Shown here one piece after another: positions 9,405 to 20,373 of a stretch of DNA of 30,454 nt. The position numbers and the translations under genes were made by a program. The stretch comes from Gnetum montanum (Eukaryota > Streptophyta > Gnetopsida > Gnetales > Gnetaceae). Numbering within the stretch: position 1 is the stretch's first letter; each line of letters begins with the position of its first letter. The notes beneath the pieces are model-generated. The model was not told where the DNA came from. It searched no databases and was given only the letters and a program-made list of their open reading frames with translations. The stretch is taken from the NCBI GenBank assembly GCA_015680685.1, contig MNCI01009276.1, forward strand, positions 8,509 to 38,962, given 5' to 3'.

Positions 9405-11497
9405 ATCTACTAGCATTATCATTTCTGTATATGTTCATAGCACAAGTGCCATTCTCTAGTTGATGTTGTGGTGCTAAACCTTCCTGTGTTGCTAGCTGTG
9501 ACATGTGATGGAAGGGAGCATGATAGTATTAAGGATATGATGAAGGATGAGAGGTGTTGGGTGGTGACCTCATAGAAGATGTCACAGGATGATGATATTT
9601 GGGAGAGTGATAGTGGCAATTTGAAGTAGAGGAAGTGAAACTAGTTGGAGAAATAGATTGTTGAACATAATACCCATCTGGGTTTGGCTGACAATAAGGG
9701 TAGTGCTGGTTTGATGATTGTCTCCCCCATGATTGTGGGTTTTTCCATTGCAGTTGATAGTCATTTTGAGGCTAATAAGAAGTCCCACTAGGATAGTATA
9801 GTTGGTTGTAGGACTATCTATAATTAGCTTGTGAGTAAGGTAATTTCCTAGGCATTTGCTTTTGTACGAACTTGGGATTTAATGCAAAAGCCTAATACTC
9901 ATATAAATGTACCATGACTAAACAATAGTCCTTCAGATGATCATATATTTAGATGTCACATCCATCATCTTCTTTGATGGTTGAGTCTATAACCTCTTCT
10001 TCTATAGCCATTTTCCCTTTCTACTGATTAGTGTTCTTACCTCTCTCTTGGTTCTTTTTCCTCCTTTTTTTGTGATCACTTGATTTGCCTTACATTACTC
10101 TCTCCTCTATGGTTTCTACACAAGTTATAACTGTCTCATTTATCCATTCCAACATCTTATCTAACTTTGCTTCAAGTTCATCAATAGAATTTTTTTTGAC
10201 AAGGTTTGTTGTAAAATCACCTCATCAAGAGCTGCCTATTTTTCCTCATCATAGATATGGACCATTTTCTTTTGAAGAGTTAGGTCCCAGTGATATTTCT
10301 CAACATTCTCCCATTTACATAGCTCTCCTTCTTCTTTTGCCACACGGTTGATTAGCTCTTGGATTTGATGGATTCCTAGTTTATATAATTGACCTTGAAC
10401 ATACATCCCAAGGGTCTCTCTTGTTTGATTATGAAGCCCATCTATGATGTGGAAAATATGCTCTTCTTGAGAGAAACCATGGCTTGGGCATCTATTTAGT
10501 AGAGAATAGTATCTATCTAGGGCCATATCTAAGGGTTCATGTTGTTCTTACTTCCACTCTTGGATTCATCTCCTTAGGCTGGACACCCTTGCATAGGTTT
10601 GGTATTTCTCATTAAAGATTTCTAGAATTGTGGACCACTAATGGATTAAATTTGGTCTCAACGATCTATATCACACTTCAACTTTATCTATTAGTATCCT
10701 AGGAAAGAGCTTAAGATTTTACCATCCACTTTCAATGTTTTGTAAGATGCAGGCATCATGGAAGGCTTGCAAATGATGTTGTGGATTAGAATCATAGCCT
10801 CTTGCTAATTTAGGGATATTATTCATATCAAGCCTTTTGATGCAACTTTCCTTGTAATGCCTGTTGGGTATTTTACCTCCATAATCTACATCATGCTCTT
10901 AGTGGCCAACAAGGGTTCATCATCATTAGACATGTCGTGGTGAAAATTCGTATTTCTATTTGTTTGATTGTGACGATTTTGTTTATGCTCATTTTGATGT
11001 CTTTGATTTTGCCCTTGGGTTTGATTTCTATTTTTATTTTGACCCCATAGTGGAGCTCTATCTCTATACCTATGTTCATATTCATCAGAACTAGACATTG
11101 AAGAGAAAGAGGAAGATGAGGAGCTAGGAGAATCACCATGGCTTCTATAGTTCTCCCTTTGATCCCTTAATTTACCTTTTCTAGGTTTTGAGGAGGTCTT
11201 AAGCCTTGAGGTCCTCTTTGATCTAGGATTTACTCCATCACCTCTGGGATTTTCTACATTAGTTGAATATAGTTTTTGAGTGTAGTAAGGGTCTAAATAA
11301 GCATAAGAAACCCCTACTTGAGGTTGTTCACTCCAATTTTCTTTAGTATAGATCCTATCATTTCTCCTATGAGTGCTTTCATCATGTGATGCAATCTTGG
11401 TCCCATGCAAAGAAGATAAAATTTTACCTAATAATGTGTGATTTAAAATATTAATATTTTCTAAAAGATAGATAATTAATACCTTTATAGTGATCAT
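9405..11497 (-). pseudogene. Athila-like gag, broken
   Basis: Gag forms the particle that packages element RNA. From the minus-strand ATG at 11497 the N-terminal part is polar and Ser/Arg/His-rich (203 codons). After a frame change near 10880 the capsid-like core follows: DSNPQHHLQAFHDAC, then LKLFPRILIDK, and LNRCPSHGFSQEEHIFHIIDGL (about 10500-10435), the pattern of Athila gag ('RCPHHG...' in the family). A second frame change lies near 10170. The tail is rich in Q, N, P, S and H (about 9790-9430), with TSSMRSPPNTSHPSS. Several stops occur. I see no CCHC zinc knuckle. The frame runs into the N at 9402. Confidence 0.75.
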
Positions 11498-11530
11498 GTA
11501 TAATATAGCTAATCTAGATAAATAGCACCA

Positions 11531-11549
11531 TCCTAGACAATGGTGCCAA
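11531..11549 (-). promoter_or_regulatory. Primer-binding site, tRNA-Asp type
   Basis: On the minus strand TTGGCACCATTGTCTAGG lies directly after the LTR end. It matches the TGGCGCCGTTGCCGG primer site complementary to the 3' end of plant tRNA-Asp used by Athila/Tat-type elements. The differences are all C/T or G/A transitions, mainly at CpG. Confidence 0.75.
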
Positions 11550-12277
11550 TGATGAGTAGTGAGGTACCCCTACACCCAACCATATGAATCACAAGCTTTC
11601 ACGCACGATTCAGTAAAATTCTGTGGATGGGACTAGTTGTGGCATCTAGATTGTTATGTCTTGATTGTAGTTCATTGTCTTCCCACTTAGACTAGTGATA
11701 GCTTTGTCACATATGATTTAGTCCAAAGTGAGGCATATGCTAATTGATATTGTTTTGGCCTTATGCTACTCCTAATGGTAATAAAGAAATCAATTAATTA
11801 AGCTAATTAACAATGGAAAGTAAAGTCTAGACTAGCCTACAGGTAATGAGTGTTCATTCCCAGCTTGCCATACACATCCTAAACCCACGTATCCACTACT
11901 GGGATTACCAAGCACTATGCTATTGGGTGAACTAAACAATAACATTGTTGGGGTTACCAAGCGAATATGTGTTTATGCTTGAAACTGGTCATGCTCATTC
12001 TACTAATTCATTAACATGCATGGAAACGTAAATATTAACTAAGTACATGAAGAGTAAATTGCATTAAAAGTAAATCTAATCTAAGTCAAATTACTATAGT
12101 GAATAAGAATCAATCTTGATCTTATTTCCATTCATGGAATGTGTAAGATTCCATACAAATAACTCAGATCCACACTACGAGCACTCACTGACTATTCTCT
12201 AAGGCTACAGAATAAAACTACAAGAGTTTGACTACTCTATTGGCTAATTTATGCCCAACTCGTGCATCCAAGCGCTA

Positions 12278-12285
12278 TATTTATA
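12278..12285 (-). promoter_or_regulatory. LTR TATA box (minus strand)
   Basis: TATTTATA on the plus strand, read as TATAAATA in the context CCTATAAATATAG on the minus strand, same position in the LTR as at 6913 and 30046. Confidence 0.6.
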
Positions 12286-12376
12286 GGCTAGCACACATCC
12301 CTTAATATCGGATATCTAATAACATAGCATGTGACTTGATATTGGATATGTGATATTGTGTATCCAATATTGAAGC

Positions 12377-12488
12377 TAAGATATTAGAGCTATGATGTTA
12401 GAACTAAGGTATTGGAGCTAAGATATTGGGGCTAAGATATCGAGACTAAGATACTGAAGCTAAGATATTGGGGCTAAGATATCTTAGC
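12377..12488 (-). repeat. 14-bp tandem array in LTR U3, eight units
   Basis: Eight contiguous 14-base units of the type TAAGATATTGGRGC fill 112 bases exactly, with an extra partial unit before them at 12369. Units differ mainly by single transitions. The last unit reads TAAGATATCTTAGC, a palindrome. The period and the GATATTGG core recur in the U3 at 29944-30033. Confidence 0.85.
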
Positions 12489-12600
12489 TAATTGACTTTT
12501 TGTCAAATATCCAAGCCAACTGATAATTCATCAATAAGAAAACTTTGCCTATCTTTGCTTTAGAAAATGGTTTATTTAGTGCTACTCTCTTGGTTGAAAT

Positions 12601-14059
12601 TGTAATTTGGAATATGGGATGAATTGCTTCTCAATTCATAGTATCTTTGGACCATCAAGTTTAAATGGATACATAGGCAATCACTAGTTCTTTTTGGGCA
12701 TTCAAGATAAGCCTATTACAAAGCCCTTATGTTATAGATTCTAGTGGAAATAATCAATTTGAAATAAGTATTTAGAAAAAAAAAACCATGGCTAGGATGC
12801 CAATAATTTGACAAGCGCAAAGTTAAGGTGTACTGTAACGTTATCAAGAAAAATCCTTTATGATTTTCTACCCTATAAAATGAAAAAGATAACTGAAACT
12901 AGGGAATAGTGAAGGTCTATTGTTAATCTATGAAATTATATCAAAGTTACTAGAGTAGAAATAGATTAGGAGTTAATATTATGAAATCAAAAACCTTGCT
13001 TCAATGAGGGCAGAAACGATTAGTGTAGCTCATCATCATCAAGTGAATTTTTTTTGCTGCCTAAGAAATGGCATCTATTCAAGGAGAAAATCAATTTTTT
13101 TCAGTAACATCGCATCATGGTTCTTCCTTGTACTTCAAAAACTAACGAATTGCTCACTTAGCTACACAGACAAGATTAATAGCAACAATTGAAATTTTTG
13201 AATGAAAATGAATAATCCTAACATGCGGTCGCATTGGCAATGTAGCCAGGGTAAAGCCAAAAAATTAGAGAGGTGATTCAATGCTTAATGGTAGTTCAAT
13301 CTAGCTCAAAGAGGGCCAAATGAAAATCCTAAATACATGATTGAAAATAAATGAATAGTTCAAATTTCAATGCCAATGGGAATGGCAAAGGTAGTGCCAA
13401 TGCAAAAACCATGATTAGTTGAAGACGTGACTTGTACCAACAATGATGGAGTTGGGAGTGCTAATGGCTGTAGGATAAAGGTGAGCCAATAGGTGGAGCT
13501 CCATGAATTTCAAATAGCTCTACAATTGCCAAAGCATACATCAACATGCCAAGGATGTTGGATGAAGCTTTGGTTTCAACACGTGCTTGCTTGCCATGAT
13601 GACACCACTCCTACACTAGTTACATGTCCATGAGCAATGTAGTAGTGAGGGTAGTGCAGTAGCAGTAACACAATGGCAACATGACAACAGCAACCCCTGC
13701 ACCTGAACAACACCAAAGAAATCACATTTTGTTTTTAGGAAATTTTGGATGAAGCATTATTAAAAATATTACTTATACCATGGAGGTCATAAGTTATGAT
13801 ATAATTTTGAGAAGATAATACATGTGCATATTGCAATGGCTATGTGGATCTATGGAGCTTTATTTAGCCTAAGTTAATTTTCATATGGAGGATGTATAAA
13901 GAACCTAACTAAATTTCCTAACTGTGTGTACTTGAAAAGACACTGACTGATTGTGGCATGTATTTCTCCAATATTTTTTGTAACTCCCTATGTGAATTTT
14001 ATGATATTTGTTACCAAGGAAACACTTGGAAACCATAGCTTAGATTCTCATAATCCCCA
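12601..14059. other. Unassigned AT-rich sequence
   Basis: No recognisable coding domain. There are scattered GCCAATGG/AATGGCAA words between 13220 and 13400 and CA/AGCAA-rich text near 13640-13700. The only open stretch (13004-13192) has no family resemblance and is not annotated. It may be very old repeat DNA. Confidence 0.5.
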
Positions 14060-14075
14060 TTGAAGCTTTAACTGC

Positions 14076-14159
14076 TAAGGTAGTTAAATATTTATATTCC
14101 TACGATATTTGTAAGGTCCTTAACTCCTCATGATTATTGTAACTACCTTAAGGACCTTA
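14076..14159. repeat. Interleaved inverted repeats (A-B-A'-B')
   Basis: TAAGGTAGTTA (14076-14086) pairs with TAACTACCTTA (14140-14150), and TAAGGTCCTTA (14112-14122) pairs with TAAGGACCTTA (14149-14159). Both 11-bp pairs are perfect, and the two right-hand arms overlap by two bases. This order permits either of two hairpins or, in RNA, a pseudoknot-like fold. Confidence 0.65.
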
Positions 14160-14259
14160 AAAGGTAGATTTGAAAGAAGATTGAGAATAGACAATTGAAG
14201 ATTATTTGTAAGATGGTTTGCTAAAGACATCAATTTGGCTACTTTGTTTTAATCCTATG

Positions 14260-15174
14260 AGTTCATTTCTTCCCATTTTATTTTAGTTACTTAGTTAATG
14301 GCTTAGATAGTATTGTGCTTGGCATTTAATTTTGGGATTTTTCCTAAGTTGGTTTTATAGCTCTATTTTTGTGCAATATTAAACTTCTATTAGATTAGCC
14401 ATAGAAGAGGTCATGTTGTTGAAAGCCTCAAGAGCAATTTAATAGTAATGCCTTAACAAAATTACCTATTTTGAGTATAGAGAATCTAGAAAAATCTTTG
14501 ATATTTTGATGGGACTAAAATAGCTTCATTATTTTAAAGTGTATTTCCTTGTTGTTTCAATCAAGAAATTGTCAAATATTTTTTAAGAGCTCTATTGAAT
14601 GCAATCTTTGACATTTATTAACTAGCCAAAATAGAGACTCATACTTTGTCATTTACGCAATGATTTTTGGTAGTATAATAAGATTTTCTTTATGAAATTG
14701 CTTGTTGAACTCAGAAAGTTTGAACAATTTGTAGTTATTGAATTAGGAATAGCTTTATTATGAAGTGTTTACTCATCTCAATTTATCTTGCTTAAATATT
14801 TAAGATTTCATACAAATCTATTTTCTTTTCTTTCTCTTTCTAAGTCCATTAAATCTCACTCTATTTCTAGTTTTCTTGTGGAACTTTCTCTCGGAGGGAA
14901 ATTAGGAGTATATTGGCAGAATTGTGCTTAAATGTTTTTGCAAAATTTTATTTGTTACAAGTAGCATACTATAGGGACCATATAGACTAAGTAATTGAAC
15001 AAGATATGAATCTTCAAAAACTCATAGTATTTGACAAAGTTTGTTGAATCTCATTTATGATAACTAATTATAGTTTTATACATAATCCAACCATTTCAAC
15101 ATTTGCAATAGCAAACACATACACACATATAGTACATTTCATAACTACTAAGTTTATTTGGAGGTATCTAGGCC
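14260..15174 (+). repeat. LTR-like leader of element 4, also present inverted at 25490-26090
   Basis: TTACTTAGTTAATGGCTTAG (about 14286), GTGTTTACTCAT (about 14765), ACTCTATTTCTAGTTTTCTT (about 14857) and GTTACAAGTAGCATACTATAG have matching counterparts in the same order on the minus strand of 26040-25550. A possible primer site follows at 15175. It is therefore likely to be LTR or leader. The left end is unknown. Confidence 0.55.
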
Positions 15175-15190
15175 TTGGTGTTGCTAGAGA
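15175..15190 (+). promoter_or_regulatory. Possible decayed primer-binding site
   Basis: TTGGTGTTGCTAGAGA can be aligned with the tRNA-Asp primer site (TGGCGCC.GTTGCCGGGGA) if three bases were lost and CpG sites decayed. It is placed 224 bases before the gag ATG. Weak by itself. Confidence 0.3.
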
Positions 15191-15413
15191 CTAGCAAGCA
15201 CCTAAGTCCTATTTGAAGAACACCTTTGATCCTGTGACTTTCCAAGGTCATGAGATCATGGCGGTCACATCTCAAACAATCACCAACAGTTCTTTTGAAA
15301 ATAGAAGGAGGGCTAAAAATTTTTCCTCTACGTTCATAAGCTTGATAACCATAGCATACCAATAGTTATTTGTTGCTAGAAGCATTTAAGAAATTAGATA
15401 CTATTTTTAGTTC

Positions 15414-17429
15414 ATGACCAAACAGATTGATAGTTTGGAAAATTTTCAAGGTTCTAAAGAAATTCTTGATTTTAAGATTGATTGTTCATCAGCAGAAGAA
15501 CTAGAAGAAAAATGTTCTTGAGTTTGGAACAAATAGTGGAGTAAAGACTAGAAAGATAAGAAGATCACCCCTTCTGTCTAGTTTATTAGTCTATAAGAGA
15601 AAGTCAAAGAAATACAAAAGTTCAACAATCATAAGGAATTTTAATAGGATGGTAAATCATTGGCAAAGAATTACACAATTAGGATTTTAAAACTACAACG
15701 ATATTCCTAAGGTAGTTTTCAAATATTTGATTGAGCTTTTTATTCCTAGAAAAGCTACTTGGCTGAAGAATGCATTCACTTATTTGAGTTAGCTTTAGCT
15801 CATGCAAATGTTCAACACCAAGATTAAGCTTGTAGGTTATTCATAGTACATTTAAAGGATATGGCTCAGATTTGGTATTCAAACTTGCTAAGCAGTAGTA
15901 TCACAAGTTGGGATGATTTGAAAAATCTTTTCTTAGCCTAGTTTGACAATCAATTGGATCAAAAACAACTCTACTATGGATTAATCCAAGCTAAGCAAGA
16001 AGTCAAAGAATCAATTAGAGATTTCAACGTTAAGTTTCAACGAATCTGTGGGCTATTTTAAAGACAATATAGATTATCAGATGAAATGCTTAGAGATAGT
16101 TATCTTAAGGCTGTGAATCCCAATATTTCATTTTGGTTGAGAAGAATTGCAAAATTGATAACATTGAATAACTACTTTAGTGAACCTATACAAGTTGAAG
16201 AACAACTAAATTTGAGTAATGAAGAAATTATCATAACTCAAAAAAAAAAAAAAGAGAAAATGATGATTCCTATGCAAGATCTTGCTCAACTTAAAGCATT
16301 ACCAGGACCATATCATGTTAAGATGGAGCAAGAGTTAGAAAGAAGAGAATCTAAAAAAGGACAAGTGTTGAGAGACTAGTCCAACAAGGTGGTTAAATTA
16401 GAGAAAGCTTTGGCAAAATTTAAAATCAAAGAAGAAAAGAAAAATAGAAAATATAAGCATCAAGTTACTAAGTTAGTAGAATATGAGGATGAAAGTGATG
16501 TTGTTACATCCAACTTTCTTGATATTGAATCAAATAATGAGTTATCTAGTGTGCATTACACAAGCAAATCTTCTAATAATGGATCTAGTGATACTTCTTC
16601 TCTATCAAGTTCTACAGAAGATACATCATTAGATGAAGAGTGCAATAATAATCTACAATCAAAAGAAAGATTAACTACTTCTAGGCCTCCAAATGTTATT
16701 TCTAACCCATCTACTAAGAGAAAGATTTTTGAACCAAGAAGAATAGAGAAAAATAAAAATAAAGAAGATCAAGTAGAGCAAAGTACTCAAAATTGGACTT
16801 TTAATAAATGGATGAAAAAATGAAGATTTTATGAAGATGGAGAATATGATTTGATTGAAGATCTCAAACATATTAGGGCTAATATTAGCTTATATCAATT
16901 ACTATAGATTGGTGATAATCAAACAAGGGCTTTAGAGTTTATTAAAGGTAAAAATAGAGTTGGAGAGCCAGAGTTAAGCTATTTGTCCAATAATGATGAT
17001 AAACCAAAAGTTAGTTATGATTGTACTCTTGACAATGAAGCTCCTCCTTTTCTTTTGACAATAAAGTTAAAAGACAAGTATCTTCACAATTGTTTAGTCA
17101 ATACTAGAGCTACCTCTACTATTATGCCATTATCTATATGCAAAAAACTTGGTTTGATTCTTGAAAATCCAAATAAAAAGATTGTTCAAGTGGACAAGAG
17201 CAAAGTGACAATTGTGGGTTATCTATCCAATGTTTTATTAGAAATCACTTTTGAACCTTGTATCAAAAGTAGACTAACTATTCAAGTGGCAGACATACCA
17301 GATTCACATAGTCTTTTGTTAAGTAGAAGTTGGAGTAAGAATTTCTTAGGTTATATATCAAAAAATTACTTACATATGTGGCTACCTTGGAAAGGGAAAC
17401 CAAATCAAATATATATATATACAGAGTGA
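15414..17429 (+). pseudogene. gag-protease polyprotein, one frame, many stops
   Basis: A single frame of 672 codons from ATG 15414 to the stop at 17427 without a frame change, but with about 16 internal stops. The retrotransposon gag core is clear at residues about 140-240: LKDMAQIWYSNLLSSS, ITSWDDLKNLFLA, then EVKESIRDFNVKFQRICGLF. Residues about 330-470 are Lys- and Ser-rich without a zinc knuckle. The aspartic protease follows at residues about 525-640: CLVNTRATSTIMPLSICKKL holds the position of the catalytic DTG(A) motif, here NTRA, so Asp and Gly are both lost. SHSLLLSRSW is the downstream hydrophobic motif. Protease cuts the polyprotein in active elements; this one is dead. Confidence 0.8.
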
Positions 17430-17440
17430 GCCTTTGATGG

Positions 17441-17925
17441 ATGAAAACATTACCTCAAATGAAAAGAATAGCTTTTAAAACTAGAATTTGCACACTTCAA
17501 GAAGTTCTTAACTTGGAAAAAGAGGAACTTCAAGATGGGAGCATATGGAAACGATACTTTAATGGTTCTTATAACTTGAAAGGTGCAGTAGTTGGAATAG
17601 TTCTAGTAAAAGATGATTCCCCAAAAATATTCAAAGCAATTCATCTATCTTTCCCTTATATGAATAACAAAGTTGAATATGAAGCTTTGTGTATTGGAAT
17701 TAAGATAGTATTGGAAAAAGGAATAAAGGAAATCACGATTAAGGGAGATTCAAGATTAGTTTGTGAATAGATTAAAGGTAATTGTGTAGCAAAAAGCTCA
17801 TCCTTGCAACCTTATAAATAGCATGTTTGCACAATGTTAGATTAGTTTCATCATTACCAAATATAACATATAGGCAGAGACGATAATTATATAGTAGATG
17901 ACTTGGCAAAAGTAGGTTTATCATT
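17441..17925 (+). pseudogene. Second-type (archaeal-like) RNase H of a Tat-style element
   Basis: The reading frame differs from the gag-protease frame. WKRYFNGSYNLKGAVVGIVL is the start of an RNase H fold in which the usual first catalytic Asp (FDGS) is Asn. NNKVEYEALCIGIKIVLEKG holds the catalytic Glu and KGDSRLV the next Asp. After a stop at 17768 it goes on to YIVDDLAKVG, the usual end (ADALA/VDALAK-type). Elements of the Tat group carry such an added RNase H after the standard one. Here it lies only 11 bases after the protease frame, with no RT between. Confidence 0.75.
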
Positions 17926-18300
17926 AGATGTGAAAAAAATTAAAAGGTTATGAAGGTGTAATGATTGAGAAAGAATATCAACCATCAGTACTAGATAACA
18001 TAAAGCATTTACAAGTATTCAAAGATTATGACTAGTTGCTTAGATTCTTGAGAAATAAGTAAGAATTCAAAAGTCAAATTATACCCAAATAGTATCAAGG
18101 TTTAAGAAAAATTTGATTCCCAAAAAGGTGATTGATCATGAACATGAATTTAGTAAAAAATAGCTTACTAGAAAAGATATATAGAATCTAGATAATCAAG
18201 CTTAGGAAGTAGTAGCGAATTTTAGATCTATTGAGATGCCAAACATTAGTGATTAAATGTATGTTAACCATACATACAAATCTTCTTAAGGGTTATGTTT
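17926..18300 (+). pseudogene. Decayed pol linker after RNase H
   Basis: Broken stretches read in shifting frames as charged sequence (for example EKEYQPSVLDNIKHLQVF after a shift) resembling the linker between RNase H and integrase in Tat-like elements. No HHCC or DDE integrase motif is visible. Confidence is low. Confidence 0.35.
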
Positions 18301-20221
18301 TAAGTACCAATGCCAAGGCTATGTAGCTTCTTCAAAAATCTTGATTGTACTCTCTTTCTCATGGTTCAAATTTCTAAAATTTTGACAATAGACTAGCCTA
18401 TATGGCTTAAGGAAGGAACCATCACATGAACAAGTAGTACAAGAAACTTGGTTTTTGTGAAGTTTGGTCCTTTGATTTGGTTTAGAACTTGGTTCTCTTA
18501 GTCTCTAATCTTCCCAAAACCCTTTCAAATCCTCTTATTTTGTTAAAATCATTATGCTTTCTTTTGGGTCTCAAATGTTGCATAGATTTTCTTACATGAT
18601 GATTTTTGCTTGATCTAGATCTTCATCAATTTGTGGTTTTTTCCATTGTTCATCTTTGATTTTTATCTACACCATTTTGTTAATTTTTCTAGATCCTTGT
18701 TATAAGTATTCTTCCTTTTTTTATTTTATTAATATTCTCCTTGAATTTTGAATTTTGATACACCATATTGAATGTGTGGATACTTCATGATTTTGAGTAG
18801 TAATCCCTATGTGATTCTTGACTGTTGGTGACTTTAGTCTTCCATTATTATGATGCTATTTATTTGACTAGAAATTATAATCATGATGTCTCTTCTTAAT
18901 TTCTATTGACATATTAAAATGTTAATGAGATATGTGAGATCTCTTGGATGTTGGACTTGATCCCTTGTGATGTTGAATTTCTGTGTGTTTGATTTGGATT
19001 TTTTGGTTTCTTGTTATTTCTTGGACTAGTATCCTTGTGGGTATCCCTTGGATTGATGGAGCTCTTGATGAGATGGATTTTTTTCATTTGTTATTGCCCT
19101 TCACTGCCAGTTTGGATGCCATGTCTAAATGTGTGATTGGTTGTTGAATGTTAAAACTAGCATCAAGTTTGTATGATTAGTTGGAGAGAGGCTTAGTGAA
19201 GATGGTTTGTGATTAACTCCCATTGTTATGTATCAATGTGGCTTTTGTTGTAGGCCCCATCCTATGTGAGAGGATGATTTCATGGATCATTGATCCTTTT
19301 TATTTATGCCTTTAGAACATTAGAGGTGATGTCCTAGGTGACATCTCTAGCATCGGTATGTTGAAAGAAATGTCTTAGGTAACTTTTCACATTCCATTTG
19401 AGACTAATAATAAATTCATAATCATTGTAATTTGATATTTGGTTTGGATATATTTTGATTTTGGCATTTCTCAAGTATACATGATAACATAACACACATT
19501 TGATACTACATTAGGTGCATGCTTGCCTCCTCATTTGTGATATTAATTGAAGTAGAAAAATCTTGATTTTGATATTGTTTAATGTATGGATGGTTGATTG
19601 TGCATTTGAATGCCTATTTGGATGTTTGAACTAACATGTTTTGTAGGTCAGCCATGCTCCTTCTAACTTCCATTTGATCTATCCATTTATTGATTAGAAA
19701 TAGTAGCAAGATTTCTTACTTAGTTTTATACTAATAATCCATTTTATTTATAGATTGACTGGATTGGGAGAAGATGGAATATTTGGATGCATTGCTCAGT
19801 TACTTTAGTATGATGACATTTTGTTTCTAGTTTAGAGATTTGGCTATTTATGTATTTGGTATTTTTAGCATTGTAGTAGACATTATCTCTCTTTTTTTAG
19901 TATTTGGATATTGTATGGATTAGACCTTTCATATTATTTCATTTATATAATTATGAAGATTCAGTTTTATAGTTATGTTATCTCTTTCTTGTTAGATGTT
20001 TAAGTTTCCAACATTTTTATTCATCATATATTTATGTGTTTTCTTTCTTCTACTATTTAGTTTCTTTCATTCTTTTGGTTATGACTTCATGCTAGGTTCA
20101 TTATATTTCTTTTATTATGTAGCTTATTTCTTTCTTATCCCTTGCCATGGCCAATCATTCATTAGAGGTTTTACCTAATGTAATGCTCTCAAACATATGG
20201 TCTAGGAAATAGGGTGTTATA
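18300..20221 (+). repeat. 5' LTR of the Tekay/Del-like element (left edge uncertain)
   Basis: The end, AGGGTGTTATAAGTTAGTATCAGAG, has the typical form of Tekay/Del LTR ends (GGGTGTTACA followed by AGTTGGTATCAGAGC), with transitions. The rest is T-rich DNA without coding sequence. GATGTCCTAGGTGACATC at 19329-19346 is a near-perfect palindrome. TTTATATAATTATG near 19940 is a possible TATA region. The length of 1-2 kb would be normal for the lineage, but no second copy is in the window to fix the ends. Confidence 0.5.
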
Positions 20222-20223
20222 AG

Positions 20224-20236
20224 TTAGTATCAGAGA
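20224..20236 (+). promoter_or_regulatory. Primer-binding site, tRNA-iMet type
   Basis: TTAGTATCAGAGA matches TTGGTATCAGAGC, complementary to the 3' end of initiator tRNA-Met, the usual primer of chromoviruses. It starts two bases after the LTR end. Confidence 0.75.
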
Positions 20237-20373
20237 GTAGGTTTTTGTTGATTTTTGCTTTTGCATGGCTATGTTTAGTAATCGTAGGTGCTAGAACTAG
20301 ACATGGCCATGCTAGAAGGATGGATGTTGGGCGTAGCAACCCAAAACTAATACCTAATTACATTCTTGATTGA

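Larger units (their letters stand above)
7440..12600 (-). mobile_element. Athila-like retrotransposon on minus strand, gag but no pol
   Basis: Read on the minus strand: LTR (about 12600 to 11550), primer-binding site (11549 to 11530), gag (11497 to about 9405), a further open stretch (9265 to 8807), then a non-coding tract (about 8760 to 7440) that matches the tract after integrase in element 1. Protease, RT, RNase H and integrase are absent, so this is either an internally deleted copy or a non-autonomous gag-only derivative. The 3' LTR expected after 7440 is missing; instead the plus-oriented LTR of element 1 ends at 7421. Confidence 0.68.
11550..12600 (-). repeat. 5' LTR of the minus-strand Athila-like element
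   Basis: The right end in element sense (11550-11605) matches the LTR end at 7378-7421, and a primer site follows. CCTATAAATATAGC is the promoter. TTGGTAATCCCAGTAGTG (about 11895-11912 on the plus strand, complemented) matches the LTR near 30425. The U3 carries a 14-bp tandem array at 12377-12488. The outer boundary (about 12600-12730) is not defined. Confidence 0.7.
14060..18300 (+). mobile_element. Athila/Tat-type retrotransposon remnant with gag, protease and extra RNase H
   Basis: An LTR-like leader, possible primer site (15175), gag and protease in one frame (15414-17429) and an RNase H (17441-17925) occur in order. RT, the standard RNase H and integrase are not seen. The leader shares sequence with the reverse complement of 25490-26090. 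Boundaries are approximate; the right side passes into the LTR-like DNA of the next element. Confidence 0.6.

Noticed and set aside
12377-12488. CRISPR-like or telomere-like array
   Set aside because: The 14-base units are contiguous with no spacers, and the unit is not a telomere motif. It is a U3 tandem repeat.
19996-20178. Small hydrophobic protein
   Set aside because: T-rich LTR sequence translates to Phe/Leu/Tyr by composition; no other support.
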